A DNA stretch of 32,637 nucleotides from contig JALUBH010000017.1 in the NCBI GenBank assembly GCA_027050775.1, positions 1 to 32,637 of the forward strand, read 5' to 3'. The notes under the pieces were generated by a model. The model had not been told where the DNA came from and did no database searches. It saw only the letters and a program-made list of their open reading frames with translations. The position numbers and the translations under genes are program-made. Position 1 is the first letter of the stretch; each line of letters begins with the position of its first letter. Below, piece by piece: positions 1-9,793 of the stretch. The stretch comes from Campylobacteraceae bacterium. Its GTDB lineage: Bacteria; Campylobacterota; Campylobacteria; Campylobacterales; Sulfurospirillaceae.

Positions 1-39
1 TAATTGTTTTTTTAACTCTTTGTGGTTGATTAAGCTCAT
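1..39 (-). CDS. Start of an unidentified gene (5' end only)
   Basis: Reading leftward, an ATG at 39-37 opens a frame of 13 codons (MSLINHKELKKQL) that leaves the window. An AAAGGA ribosome-binding site lies seven bases upstream of the ATG, which is the main support. It follows ribF on the same strand after a gap of about 60 bases, so it is probably the last gene of the ligA-tlyA-ribF operon. In C. jejuni a SAM-dependent methyltransferase gene occupies this place (from memory), but 13 residues are too few to test that. Confidence 0.55.
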   Translation of the reverse strand, partial: MSLINHKELKKQL

Positions 40-920
40 GTGTAAATCCTTTGAAATAATTCACTTGGTTAGTTTATCAAATGAATCTAGTTTTTAAGGT
101 TTACACAGTTAGATTTACAGTCTCACTTTTAAAAATTTTTCTGCTTATTTTTATATCTTTTTTTATCTCTTCTTTGAGATCGCTCAGAGAGTTAAATTTT
201 TTATTTTCTCTTATAAAGTCTGAAAAAAATATCTCAACTTCATCCACTGATACTATCTCTTTGTCTAGTACATATGTTTCACATGCAAAATTTCCATCCG
301 TGCTCTCTCTTAGCCCTATAAATGTCACTGAAGCATATAATTGCCCACCTATCAAGACTCTCGTAGCATAAACACCATTTTTTGGCATTATATATTTTTG
401 GACTTCTACATTTAGCGTTGGGAAAAGCTCTTTTCTCCCTATGCCTTGCCCTTTTATCACCTTTCCTACTATGCTATACTCTCGGCCCAAGAAAGTATTT
501 GCTTTTTTAATTTCTCCGCTTTTTATGAATTCTCTAATTTTTGATGAATGTACAGATACTCCATCTATAAAAAACTCATCTACCACTTCAATCTTACCGG
601 TAAATATTTGTTTCAAATCATATACATCACAGGCTCTATTTGCACCGAATTTGAAATCGTATCCAACTACTATCTTTTTCAAATTTGGAAATTGCCTCAT
701 CAAAACAGAGATAAACTCACTGCAATCAAGCTCTTTTATACTAGCAAATTTCATAAAAATACAAGGGTATTTTGCAAATCTCTCTCTTGTGAAACCAGGT
801 GTTATATTTGCTTTTTCTTTATAGATTATCAAAATCACACCATTTGGAGTGAGCCTTTTTATGAGCTCTGCATGCCCCAAATGAAGTCCATCAAAAACAC
901 CAATTGCTATGGAATCAATT

Positions 921-3567
<2,647 letters not shown>

Positions 3568-3614
3568 TTATTTACCTTATATAAGTATCTAACCAAGAGT
3601 AACACCAATTAATA

Positions 3615-3714
3615 GCAAAAAGATAACGGTGCGAGTGCAAGGCAGATTTGTGCAGGCTTAGCCGTAGCTAAGTCAAGCAAATCTAACGAAGTAATCGTGC
3701 CGTTATCTTTTTGC
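3615..3714. repeat. Arm 1: long imperfect hairpin inside the element
   Basis: GCAAAAAGATAACGG at 3615-3629 is exactly complementary to 3700-3714. Inside it GATTTG (3645-3650) pairs with CAAATC (3678-3683), and the tip is CTTAGC (3657-3662) with GCTAAG (3667-3672) around a four-base loop CGTA. The middle is imperfect. Read on the minus strand, a tauE-to-ligA transcript would carry this hairpin about 50 bases before the ligA start codon. Confidence 0.8.
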
Positions 3715-3802
3715 CCATAGGGAAATTAGGAAAGGTCACATCTATGTCGTTAAAAACTCTTGAGGTGCAATAAGTACATCTGCTAGTTTTTGCCTCATAC
3801 AT
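3683..3802 (-). CDS. Possible 39-residue CxxC peptide within the palindromic element
   Basis: An ATG at 3802-3800 has AGGAAAGG four bases upstream and opens 39 codons ending in TAG at 3685-3683. The peptide begins MYEAKTSRCTYCTSRVF and contains one CxxC pair (C9, C12), followed by FPNFPMGKKITARLLR. The spacing of CxxC, a P-x-x-P-x-G stretch and a basic end faintly recalls the zinc-binding N-terminus of ISL3-family transposases, but this is a weak resemblance over few residues. If so, the frame is a truncated transposase remnant. Its start region lies in hairpin arm 2. Chance is a serious alternative. Confidence 0.2.
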   Translation of the reverse strand: MYEAKTSRCTYCTSRVFNDIDVTFPNFPMGKKITARLLR

Positions 3803-3819
3803 GCAACCTTTCCTAGTTT
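3723..3819. repeat. Arm 2: imperfect hairpin inside the element
   Basis: AAATTAGGAAAGGT (3723-3736) pairs with ACCTTTCCTAGTTT (3806-3819) with one G-T pair. The match continues inward through CAT/ATG and AAAAACT/AGTTTTT with interruptions. On the minus strand the right half holds AGGAAAGG followed by ATG, that is, the ribosome-binding site and start codon of the 39-codon frame at 3683-3802. Confidence 0.7.
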
Positions 3820-3850
3820 CTATTAATTGGTGTTACTTTTGATTAGGTAC

Positions 3851-4603
3851 TTAAGTATCATATAGCAGTTTCAAAATTGTAACTCCAACTATAAAAAGAA
3901 AAAAACCTCTTATAAAAGAAACATCTCTTTTAACAACCATATTTGAGCCGACAAGTGCTCCCGTTATCTGTCCCAACCCCATCAAAACCCCTATAAAAAA
4001 CAGTACATTTCCGCTAAATAAAAATACTCCCAAAGAGACTATATTGCTTGTGAAATTCATCAATTTTGTTGTAGCGGTTGCTTTTTTCAAGTTTAATCCC
4101 AACAGCGTTACCAATGCTATCGTCCAGAATGTTCCCGTACCGGGGCCAAAAAATCCATCATAAAACCCCAATAAAAGACCAAATATAAGAAAAAAAACAG
4201 GTCTGGAAAACCTACTTCTTTTATCCATTCTTCCAAATTTAGGATTAAAAAGTGTATATAAAAATACAATAATGAGCATAAAAGGTATGACTTTATTTAA
4301 AATTCTCGCATCCAATAAAAGTATAAGTTTTGCACCGATCAATGCTCCGATAAAAGTAAAAATTATACCCATATAGACCTCTTTTACGCTGATAAGTCCT
4401 TTTTTGATAAAATTTATAGAAGCCGTGAAACTCCCAAAAGAGCTTTGCAGCTTATTTGTAGCAAGTGCGATATGAACAGGCATACCCGAAGCCATCAATA
4501 CGGGAACCGAAATAATACCTCCACCACCAGCTATGCTATCAACAAAACCAGCTAAAAAACCAGTTGCCAAAAATATAATGTAATAGTAAAATTCAAACTC
4601 CAT
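3851..4603 (-). CDS. TauE/SafE-family (sulfite exporter-like) membrane protein
   Basis: A 250-residue, strongly hydrophobic protein with about seven or eight membrane segments. It has the two family half-repeats: FVDSIAGGGGIISVPVLMASG with HIALATNKLQSSFGS in the first half, and FYDGFFGPGTGTFWTIALV with KATATTKLMNFTSN in the second. Members export sulfite, sulfoacetate or related organosulfur anions; the substrate here cannot be told. I use the ATG at 4603, which shares one base with the folP stop codon (TGATG); a TTG one codon earlier is also open. It is the last gene of the rppH-to-folP operon. Its stop codon lies inside the terminal repeat of the adjacent palindromic element. Confidence 0.88.
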   Translation of the reverse strand: MEFEFYYYIIFLATGFLAGFVDSIAGGGGIISVPVLMASGMPVHIALATNKLQSSFGSFTASINFIKKGLISVKEVYMGIIFTFIGALIGAKLILLLDARILNKVIPFMLIIVFLYTLFNPKFGRMDKRSRFSRPVFFLIFGLLLGFYDGFFGPGTGTFWTIALVTLLGLNLKKATATTKLMNFTSNIVSLGVFLFSGNVLFFIGVLMGLGQITGALVGSNMVVKRDVSFIRGFFLFIVGVTILKLLYDT

Positions 4604-5745
4604 CAATCCACTTCCAATATGGCTTTTTGAATACTCAAAGCCTGAACATGCTCTTTAACATCATGAACCCTCAAAATAGAAGCTCCTCTTCTGTGTGCTT
4701 CGAGATGTATCGCCAAAGTCCCGGGAAGTCTCTCCTGCGTTTCACTTTTATAAATCATGTCAATCATTGATTTTCTACTTGCGCCGACCAAAATAGGATA
4801 ACCGAAGTGTAAAAAATGCTCCAAATTCTTCAAAAGAGAAAGATTATGAGAGAGTCTCTTGCCAAATCCAATCCCTATATCCAAAACAATATCTTTTACA
4901 CCAAAATATTTTGCTTTTTCTATCCTTTGAGCAAAAAATGTATCAACATCCAATATCACATCATCATAGTGTGGATTCTTTTGCATATCTAAGGTATCGC
5001 CTAATTTGTGCATAAGCACAACTGTGGCTCCATAGCTTGAAGCTAACTTTGCAACCATATCATTTTGCAGAGCTGTTATGTCATTGACTATGCTAAATCC
5101 GCTATCTAGTGCATATCTTAGACTTAAAGGAGAATAACTATCTAGCGAGAACTTTACTCTCTCATACAATTTGTATCTTTTTACGACATCAATTATCTCT
5201 TTAAGTCTGCTAAACTCTTCTTCTTCGCTCACTCCCACACTGCCCGGACGACTCGATACCCCACCTATATCTATGATATCTGCACCCTCTTCTATCATAG
5301 CTTCTATTTTACTTTTGGCTTCACTCGTGCAAAATCTGCTTTGTGAGTAAAAGCTGTCGTCATTGGCATTTAAAACACCCATTATCTCTATTTTTTGTAT
5401 TTTTGGTTTGGCAAAAGTATTCAATATAGCAGCAATTTCTCTAAGTCCGAAGGGTTGAACTCTCTCTTTTATGCTCAACTCTTTGAGAGCAGCATCACTT
5501 GCTATCAAAACCGCATCTACGAACTCATCTCTACATGTAACACAATATTTCGGCACCGCCAAATCAGCACCAACAGAAAGAGCATCTTGTTTAAGTATAT
5601 TTGCCGCAGGCGATTTTATATCTTTGATGTATATAAGGTTTATATTTGCTTTCTTTTGGAGTATATTTGAGCCCTCTTTTGTAACACCCATTTTACCAAA
5701 CAGTTTATCCAAAGTGGTATCACTTGAAATTTTATATACTTTCAT
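4603..5745 (-). CDS. folP: Dihydropteroate synthase, long Campylobacterota form
   Basis: Joins p-aminobenzoate to hydroxymethyl-dihydropterin diphosphate in folate synthesis; target of sulfonamides. The catalytic TIM barrel starts near residue 115 with IMGVLNANDDSF, then DIIDIGGVSSRPGS, FSLDSYSPLSLRYAL, IVNDITAL, VVLMHKLG, DIVLDIGIGFGK, PILVGASRKSMI and a C-terminal RVHDVKEHVQAL. The first 110 residues are an extension absent from typical 280-residue enzymes; I recall it as usual in Helicobacter and Campylobacter, with no function known to me. LNANDDSF replaces the common LNVTPDSF, also as in these relatives. It lies one base downstream of holB and overlaps tauE by one base. Confidence 0.95.
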   Translation of the reverse strand: MKVYKISSDTTLDKLFGKMGVTKEGSNILQKKANINLIYIKDIKSPAANILKQDALSVGADLAVPKYCVTCRDEFVDAVLIASDAALKELSIKERVQPFGLREIAAILNTFAKPKIQKIEIMGVLNANDDSFYSQSRFCTSEAKSKIEAMIEEGADIIDIGGVSSRPGSVGVSEEEEFSRLKEIIDVVKRYKLYERVKFSLDSYSPLSLRYALDSGFSIVNDITALQNDMVAKLASSYGATVVLMHKLGDTLDMQKNPHYDDVILDVDTFFAQRIEKAKYFGVKDIVLDIGIGFGKRLSHNLSLLKNLEHFLHFGYPILVGASRKSMIDMIYKSETQERLPGTLAIHLEAHRRGASILRVHDVKEHVQALSIQKAILEVD

Positions 5746-5746
5746 C

Positions 5747-6382
5747 TTATCTTCTTTTTTGATAGATTGTCAAAAGTAACGAGATTAATATATTTGATGG
5801 TCTCGAATTTAGCTCACTTAACTGTAACAATTTTTCAAAATGTTCCAACTCTTTTGTTTTAAAGGGGATATTATACTTCAAGATGGCTTCTGATATAATC
5901 GCTTGAATTAGATTTTTTAATTCATTTTTTTTAATTCTTGAGTTTTTTTTAACAAAATTATATACATCTTCCAAATCAAGGTTTGCCAAGTTCAAATCTG
6001 TCTCTATCTTTTCCTCGACAAAATCCAACTCTTTATGTAGGAGTCTAGAGCGAATAGTCGGCAGAAAAACATTTTTACTTTCGCAAACAAGTATAAAAAT
6101 TATATTTCTTGGTGGCTCTTCAAGTATCTTTAAAAGTGAATTTTGAGCATATACATTGTAAGATTTTGCTCCTAAAATTATAATTTTTCTTTCACTTTCT
6201 GCTATATACGCCTCTTTTACGACATTTTTAGCATCCTCAAGCAGAAAATCTTCACTCTGCTTTTCGCTGTCTTTGATAAAAAACTTACAATTCTGCCCAT
6301 CATACTTTTCTCTTAGAGATTCATAAGCCATTTGTAGATTTTTACAAGCTAAGATATAACTTGTAGCTGCTTCATCACTCAC
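5747..6382 (-). CDS. holB: DNA polymerase III delta-prime subunit, reduced Campylobacterota type
   Basis: A clamp-loader subunit that helps load the sliding clamp on primed DNA. The recognisable part is the AAA+ core KIIILGAKSYNVYAQNSLLKILEEPP, then IIFILVCESKNVFLPTIRSR with the TxRSR sensor-like motif. There is no Walker A loop or zinc module, and the protein is only about 211 residues, matching the short HolB of Helicobacter and Campylobacter. I favour the GTG at 6382, which overlaps hobA by 8 bases and leaves a short N-terminus. A longer frame from ATG 6415 adds 11 residues and overlaps hobA by 41 bases. Neither start has a strong ribosome-binding site. Confidence 0.85.
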   Translation of the reverse strand: MSDEAATSYILACKNLQMAYESLREKYDGQNCKFFIKDSEKQSEDFLLEDAKNVVKEAYIAESERKIIILGAKSYNVYAQNSLLKILEEPPRNIIFILVCESKNVFLPTIRSRLLHKELDFVEEKIETDLNLANLDLEDVYNFVKKNSRIKKNELKNLIQAIISEAILKYNIPFKTKELEHFEKLLQLSELNSRPSNILISLLLTIYQKRR

Positions 6383-6926
6383 TCTGAAAATCAACCTCAG
6401 CAAATAGCAAAGCATTGATACTTTTATCTAAAAGCTTATAGAGTTGTATCAGTTTTATATCTAGATTTTCATCTGCACTAGAGAGGAAAAAGCTATTTTG
6501 CAATTGCTCGTCCATCACCCAAATAAAACTGTCATCCCTCCTTTTTGCAATTTGCATTTTGATATTATTATTTTTACCCACATAAAAGTATGTATACCCA
6601 TGTGGAAAAGCTTGAAAAAGCATATTTTCCAAAAGCTCAATATCCTCTTTTGTTTTTAAACTAGCAAGGCTTGGATAAAATGCCTTTAAAGACACAAAAG
6701 GCAAAAGAGGTCTATTTTTTGAGAGTTTGTTGATATCGCTTAGCATATAGTCGCAAAACCATTTTCTATCATCATCGGTGATAACTACTATAGTATGCCC
6801 TTCTATAAGATTTTTTAGCATAGAGACATTTAAAGGCACCCACTCAAATCTTTTTTCCTCCATCCAACTCATCATGGAGCTCTCTTTTCTTATATTTTCA
6901 AGTGTCCACTTTAAAAATTTCTGCAC
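6375..6926 (-). CDS. hobA: DnaA-associating initiation protein HobA
   Basis: HobA of H. pylori binds domain I of the initiator DnaA and promotes its oligomerisation at oriC; it is a structural relative of E. coli DiaA. The 183-residue length, the start MQKFLKWTLENIRKE, the WMEEKRFEWVPLN segment and the stretch ITDDDRKWFCDYMLSDINK fit this family, as does the position between lysC and holB. The start is a GTG at 6926 that shares one base with the lysC stop codon (TAGTG). Coupling of a replication-initiation factor with a clamp-loader gene makes functional sense. The family is confined to this phylum, so it helps place the organism. Confidence 0.92.
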   Translation of the reverse strand: MQKFLKWTLENIRKESSMMSWMEEKRFEWVPLNVSMLKNLIEGHTIVVITDDDRKWFCDYMLSDINKLSKNRPLLPFVSLKAFYPSLASLKTKEDIELLENMLFQAFPHGYTYFYVGKNNNIKMQIAKRRDDSFIWVMDEQLQNSFFLSSADENLDIKLIQLYKLLDKSINALLFAEVDFQSE

Positions 6927-8128
6927 TATCTATCCAATTTATAGGCATCATGAAGAGCTCGAACTGCCAATTCGCCATACTTTTCATTTATAATCATAGA
7001 AACTTTTATCTCGCTTGTACTTATCATTTCTATATTAATATTTTCATCCGAGAGAGTATCAAACGCCGTGCATGCAACACCGCTGTGAGACTTCATGCCA
7101 ACTCCAACAACCGAAACTTTTACCACATTTTTGTCAAATTCCAAGCTTTGGGATGCCTCAATCTCCTCCATCGCATTTTTTGTAAGATCAAGCTCATTTT
7201 CAGGTATTGTAAAGCCTAGATTCGTCTCACCATCAACTCCAACATTTTGGATGATCATATCTACATTCACGCCCTCATCTGCTAATTTTCTAAATATTTC
7301 AGCAGCTATTCCCGGTTTATCGGCAACACCTCTTAGCGTTATTCTCGCTTGGTTTTTATCTATCGCTATCCCACTTACCAACGGTTTTTCCATGATATCC
7401 TCTTCTTTCATTATATAAGTCCCTTCATGATCATTAAAACTGCTTTTTGTAACTAGATTTACATTCAACTTTTTTGCCAATTCAACTGATCTTGTTTGCA
7501 AAACTTTTGCGCCCAAACTAGCAAGTTCAAGCATCTCATCATAACTAATCTGGTTTAGTTTTTTTGCCTTTGGTTCAATTCTGGGATCTGTCGTATAGAC
7601 ACCATCAACATCTGTATAAATTTCACACATATCAGCATTTAGAGCCCCTGCTATAGCAACTGCACTAAGATCACTTCCACCTCTTCCTAAGGTTGAGACT
7701 TCACCTATTTCTGTGATTCCCTGAAAACCCGCAACAACTACAATCAAACCTTTTCTTAATTCATTTTCTATATAGTTCCTGTCGATATGATTGATTCTAG
7801 CTTTTGTGTGAACACAATTTGTGACGATTCCTGCCTGTCTGCCGCTCATGGCAACGGTCTCATGCCCCATCTCAGTCAGCAAAATAGCCAAAAGCGCACT
7901 TGTCACTCTCTCTCCCGAACTGAGCAAAAGATCCATCTCCCTTCTTTTAGGGTTTTGGCTAAAGCTCTGCGCCATCTGTATCAGTTTATTTGTTTCACCA
8001 CTCATCGCAGAAACCACAACAATCACATCATTTCCACTCTCTTTTGTTTTAGCTACTCTTTTAGCAACCTCTCTTATTCGCTCAAGCGTACCAACACTAG
8101 TACCACCATATTTTTGAACTATTAACAT
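6926..8128 (-). CDS. lysC: Aspartate kinase
   Basis: Phosphorylates aspartate, the first step toward lysine, diaminopimelate, threonine and methionine. The 400-residue protein starts with the nucleotide-site motif VQKYGGTSVG, followed by VVVSAMSGETN, the substrate motif GRGGSDLSAVAIAGAL and CEIYTDVDGVYTTDPR. Two C-terminal ACT domains follow (ITLRGVADKPGIAAEIF and VSVVGVGMKSHSGVAC), so feedback regulation by an amino acid such as lysine or threonine is likely. It overlaps rppH by one base upstream and hobA by one base downstream. Length and motifs are normal. Confidence 0.96.
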   Translation of the reverse strand: MLIVQKYGGTSVGTLERIREVAKRVAKTKESGNDVIVVVSAMSGETNKLIQMAQSFSQNPKRREMDLLLSSGERVTSALLAILLTEMGHETVAMSGRQAGIVTNCVHTKARINHIDRNYIENELRKGLIVVVAGFQGITEIGEVSTLGRGGSDLSAVAIAGALNADMCEIYTDVDGVYTTDPRIEPKAKKLNQISYDEMLELASLGAKVLQTRSVELAKKLNVNLVTKSSFNDHEGTYIMKEEDIMEKPLVSGIAIDKNQARITLRGVADKPGIAAEIFRKLADEGVNVDMIIQNVGVDGETNLGFTIPENELDLTKNAMEEIEASQSLEFDKNVVKVSVVGVGMKSHSGVACTAFDTLSDENINIEMISTSEIKVSMIINEKYGELAVRALHDAYKLDR

Positions 8129-8601
8129 TAGTCTATATAACCCTCTTTTTTAAAATAGTTAAGAACTTTTTGATAAACCGGCCTCTTAAAATATGCCACC
8201 ATATCAAAAATCTCTTTTCTTTTTACAAATTTGTAGTCATCAAATTCAGGATGCTTAGTATCTAGTTTTATCTTCGCTTTCTCTTTTAGCCTAACCAAAA
8301 AATATGTTTGACTTTGACCATCAAAAGGGTACATTCTCTTTGCTATAGTTTGTGGAAAATCATATCTCAACTCTTCAGGGTATTTTGTCAATATCTCTAT
8401 CTTGTTTGTACCTATCTCCTCTTTTAATTCTCGAAAAAGTGCCTCTTCTGGGCTCTCACCCTCATCAATTCCACCTTGTGGAAATTGCCAAACATCTTTA
8501 ATATCTTCTCTTTTAGCTATTAAAAATTCACATCTCAAAGGGTAAGTACTAGAGAGTATAACAGCAGCGACATTTGGTCTGTATTTTTTTATTTTTGGCA
8601 T
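8128..8601 (-). CDS. rppH: RNA pyrophosphohydrolase (Nudix)
   Basis: Removes pyrophosphate from the 5' end of mRNA, which starts decay, and can hydrolyse dinucleoside polyphosphates. The 157-residue protein carries a full Nudix box GGIDEGESPEEALFRELKEEIG, preceded by DVWQFPQ as in RppH. KRMYPFDGQSQTYFLV further on is also typical. It is the first gene of the minus-strand operon through tauE. The ATG at 8601 is preceded by an AGAAAGTAAG purine stretch. A promoter must lie in 8602-8725, shared with the divergent hemW, but I could not pick a convincing minus-strand -10 box. Confidence 0.93.
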   Translation of the reverse strand: MPKIKKYRPNVAAVILSSTYPLRCEFLIAKREDIKDVWQFPQGGIDEGESPEEALFRELKEEIGTNKIEILTKYPEELRYDFPQTIAKRMYPFDGQSQTYFLVRLKEKAKIKLDTKHPEFDDYKFVKRKEIFDMVAYFKRPVYQKVLNYFKKEGYID

Positions 8602-8667
8602 TTGTCTTACTTTCTTTTTGTTTAACCAAACTCACTCACCATAACTCATCTTCAACAAACTAGAAAA

Positions 8668-8676
8668 TGGTATAAT
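8668..8676 (+). promoter_or_regulatory. Extended -10 promoter for hemW
   Basis: TGGTATAAT is a perfect extended -10 element (TGnTATAAT) 50 bases before the hemW start codon. No clear -35 box is seen, which is common for the vegetative sigma factor in this phylum. Confidence 0.6.
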
Positions 8677-8725
8677 GCGTACGGTTAATTATTTTCTAAA
8701 ATATTATCGAAAAAGTGATTTATAA

Positions 8726-9781
8726 ATGCTTATATACCTTCATATACCTTTTTGTGACAGCAAATGTTACTATTGTGCTTTCAACTCCTATGTTGACAAG
8801 TTTGATTTAAAAACCAAATATATGCAGGCGATCACAAAACAGCTACAGTTTGAACTATCACTTTTTAAACCTGCAAAAAATAGCATAAAGTCTCTATTTA
8901 TCGGCGGGGGAACACCTTCAACTGTAGAAGCAAAACTTTATGAAAGATTTTTTGAAATACTTAAGCCATATTTAAAAAAGAGTGCGGAAATAACAACGGA
9001 AGCAAACCCAAATTCGGCATCTCTACAGTGGCAACAGGAGATGATGGCTCTTGGTGTAAATCGCATAAGCTTTGGCGTTCAAAGTTTTGACGACAAAAAA
9101 TTAAAATTTTTAGGTAGAAATCACAACAAAAAAACTGCACTTCAAGCCATACTCAATGCAAAAAAAGCCGGTTTTGAAAATATATCTATGGATTTGATTT
9201 ACGGAACGGCAAAAGATACAAAAATGCTTCTTCTAAATGATTTAAAAATAGTAAAATCACTCCCCATAAACCATCTTAGCGCATACTCTTTGACGATAGA
9301 AAAAAATACACCCTTTTTTCAAACTCCAGATGTTGCAAATGATTCACTTGTGCTTGCTAAATTTTTCACAAAAGAGATCAAAAACGCAGGTTTTCCACAA
9401 TATGAAATATCAAATTTTGGTTCATATCAAAGTATTCACAATCTTGGTTACTGGGCGCAAGATGACTATATGGGAGTAGGTTCGGGAGCAGTAGGCTTTT
9501 TAAAAGATAGTAGATTTTACCCTTGCAAAAACATAGAAAAATACATACAAAACCCTCAAAACAGACAAATTGAAAATCTCTCAAAAGAGGCTCTACATGT
9601 AGAGTCCATTTTTTTAGGGCTAAGATGTAAACTAGGTGTAAAGTTGGCAAATTTCAATCAAAAAGAGTTAGAAAAAATCAACATATTGTTAAATTCGGGA
9701 AAATTAAGACAACTAAATGACAGAATTTACAATTCGGACTATTTCCTTAGTGATGAAATCACCTTGTTTATCACAGATTAA
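8726..9781 (+). CDS. hemW: HemW-type radical SAM heme chaperone (formerly oxygen-independent coproporphyrinogen oxidase-like)
   Basis: The 351-residue protein begins MLIYLHIPFCDSKCYYCAF, with C10, C14 and C17 in the CxxxCxxC cluster motif of radical SAM enzymes. The residues after the cluster and the lack of the extra HemN cysteine favour HemW, a heme-binding protein thought to deliver heme to respiratory enzymes, over true coproporphyrinogen dehydrogenase. FIGGGTPSTV, EITTEANPNS, GVNRISFGVQSFDD and SMDLIYGT are further family motifs. The ribosome-binding site is weak. It converges with hemH, another heme gene, with 12 bases between the stops. Its stop codon begins an 11-base string that also occurs at the tauE stop. 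Confidence 0.92.
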   Translation: MLIYLHIPFCDSKCYYCAFNSYVDKFDLKTKYMQAITKQLQFELSLFKPAKNSIKSLFIGGGTPSTVEAKLYERFFEILKPYLKKSAEITTEANPNSASLQWQQEMMALGVNRISFGVQSFDDKKLKFLGRNHNKKTALQAILNAKKAGFENISMDLIYGTAKDTKMLLLNDLKIVKSLPINHLSAYSLTIEKNTPFFQTPDVANDSLVLAKFFTKEIKNAGFPQYEISNFGSYQSIHNLGYWAQDDYMGVGSGAVGFLKDSRFYPCKNIEKYIQNPQNRQIENLSKEALHVESIFLGLRCKLGVKLANFNQKELEKINILLNSGKLRQLNDRIYNSDYFLSDEITLFITD

Positions 9782-9793
9782 GTACCTAACAGG

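Larger units (their letters stand above)
3582..3853. mobile_element. Palindromic, MITE-like element with terminal inverted repeats and two internal hairpins
   Basis: The outer arms 3582-3615 and 3820-3853 are inverted repeats of 34 bases that agree at 31 positions. Their inner 18 bases (AGTAACACCAATTAATAG, 3598-3615) are perfect, and all three differences are transitions. Between them lie two further inverted repeats. Arm 1 (3615-3714) is bounded by GCAAAAAGATAACGG and its exact complement, and ends in CTTAGC-CGTA-GCTAAG. Arm 2 (3723-3819) pairs AAATTAGGAAAGGT with ACCTTTCCTAGTTT and continues imperfectly. Nearly every base can pair, giving a three-way junction in DNA or RNA. It fills the gap between tauE and ligA, and its right end includes the tauE stop codon. 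TIRs plus a small internal frame suggest a MITE or internally deleted insertion sequence; a processing or termination structure is the alternative. Confidence 0.6.

Noticed and set aside
3582-3853. Reading the palindromic element as an integron attC site or CRISPR
   Set aside because: There are no GTTRRRY/RYYYAAC core sites, no repeated units with spacers, and no integrase or cas gene nearby.
3582-3853. Reading the palindromic element as an ordinary rho-independent terminator of tauE
   Set aside because: The stems are far too long and nested, and no T-run follows the outer stem on the minus strand.
5747-6382. Missing Walker A in holB as a sign of gene decay
   Set aside because: Short HolB proteins without this loop are normal in Helicobacter and Campylobacter, and the frame is intact.
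7787-8125. Plus-strand frames of 98-112 codons opposite lysC
   Set aside because: They are antisense shadows of the conserved aspartokinase N-terminus.
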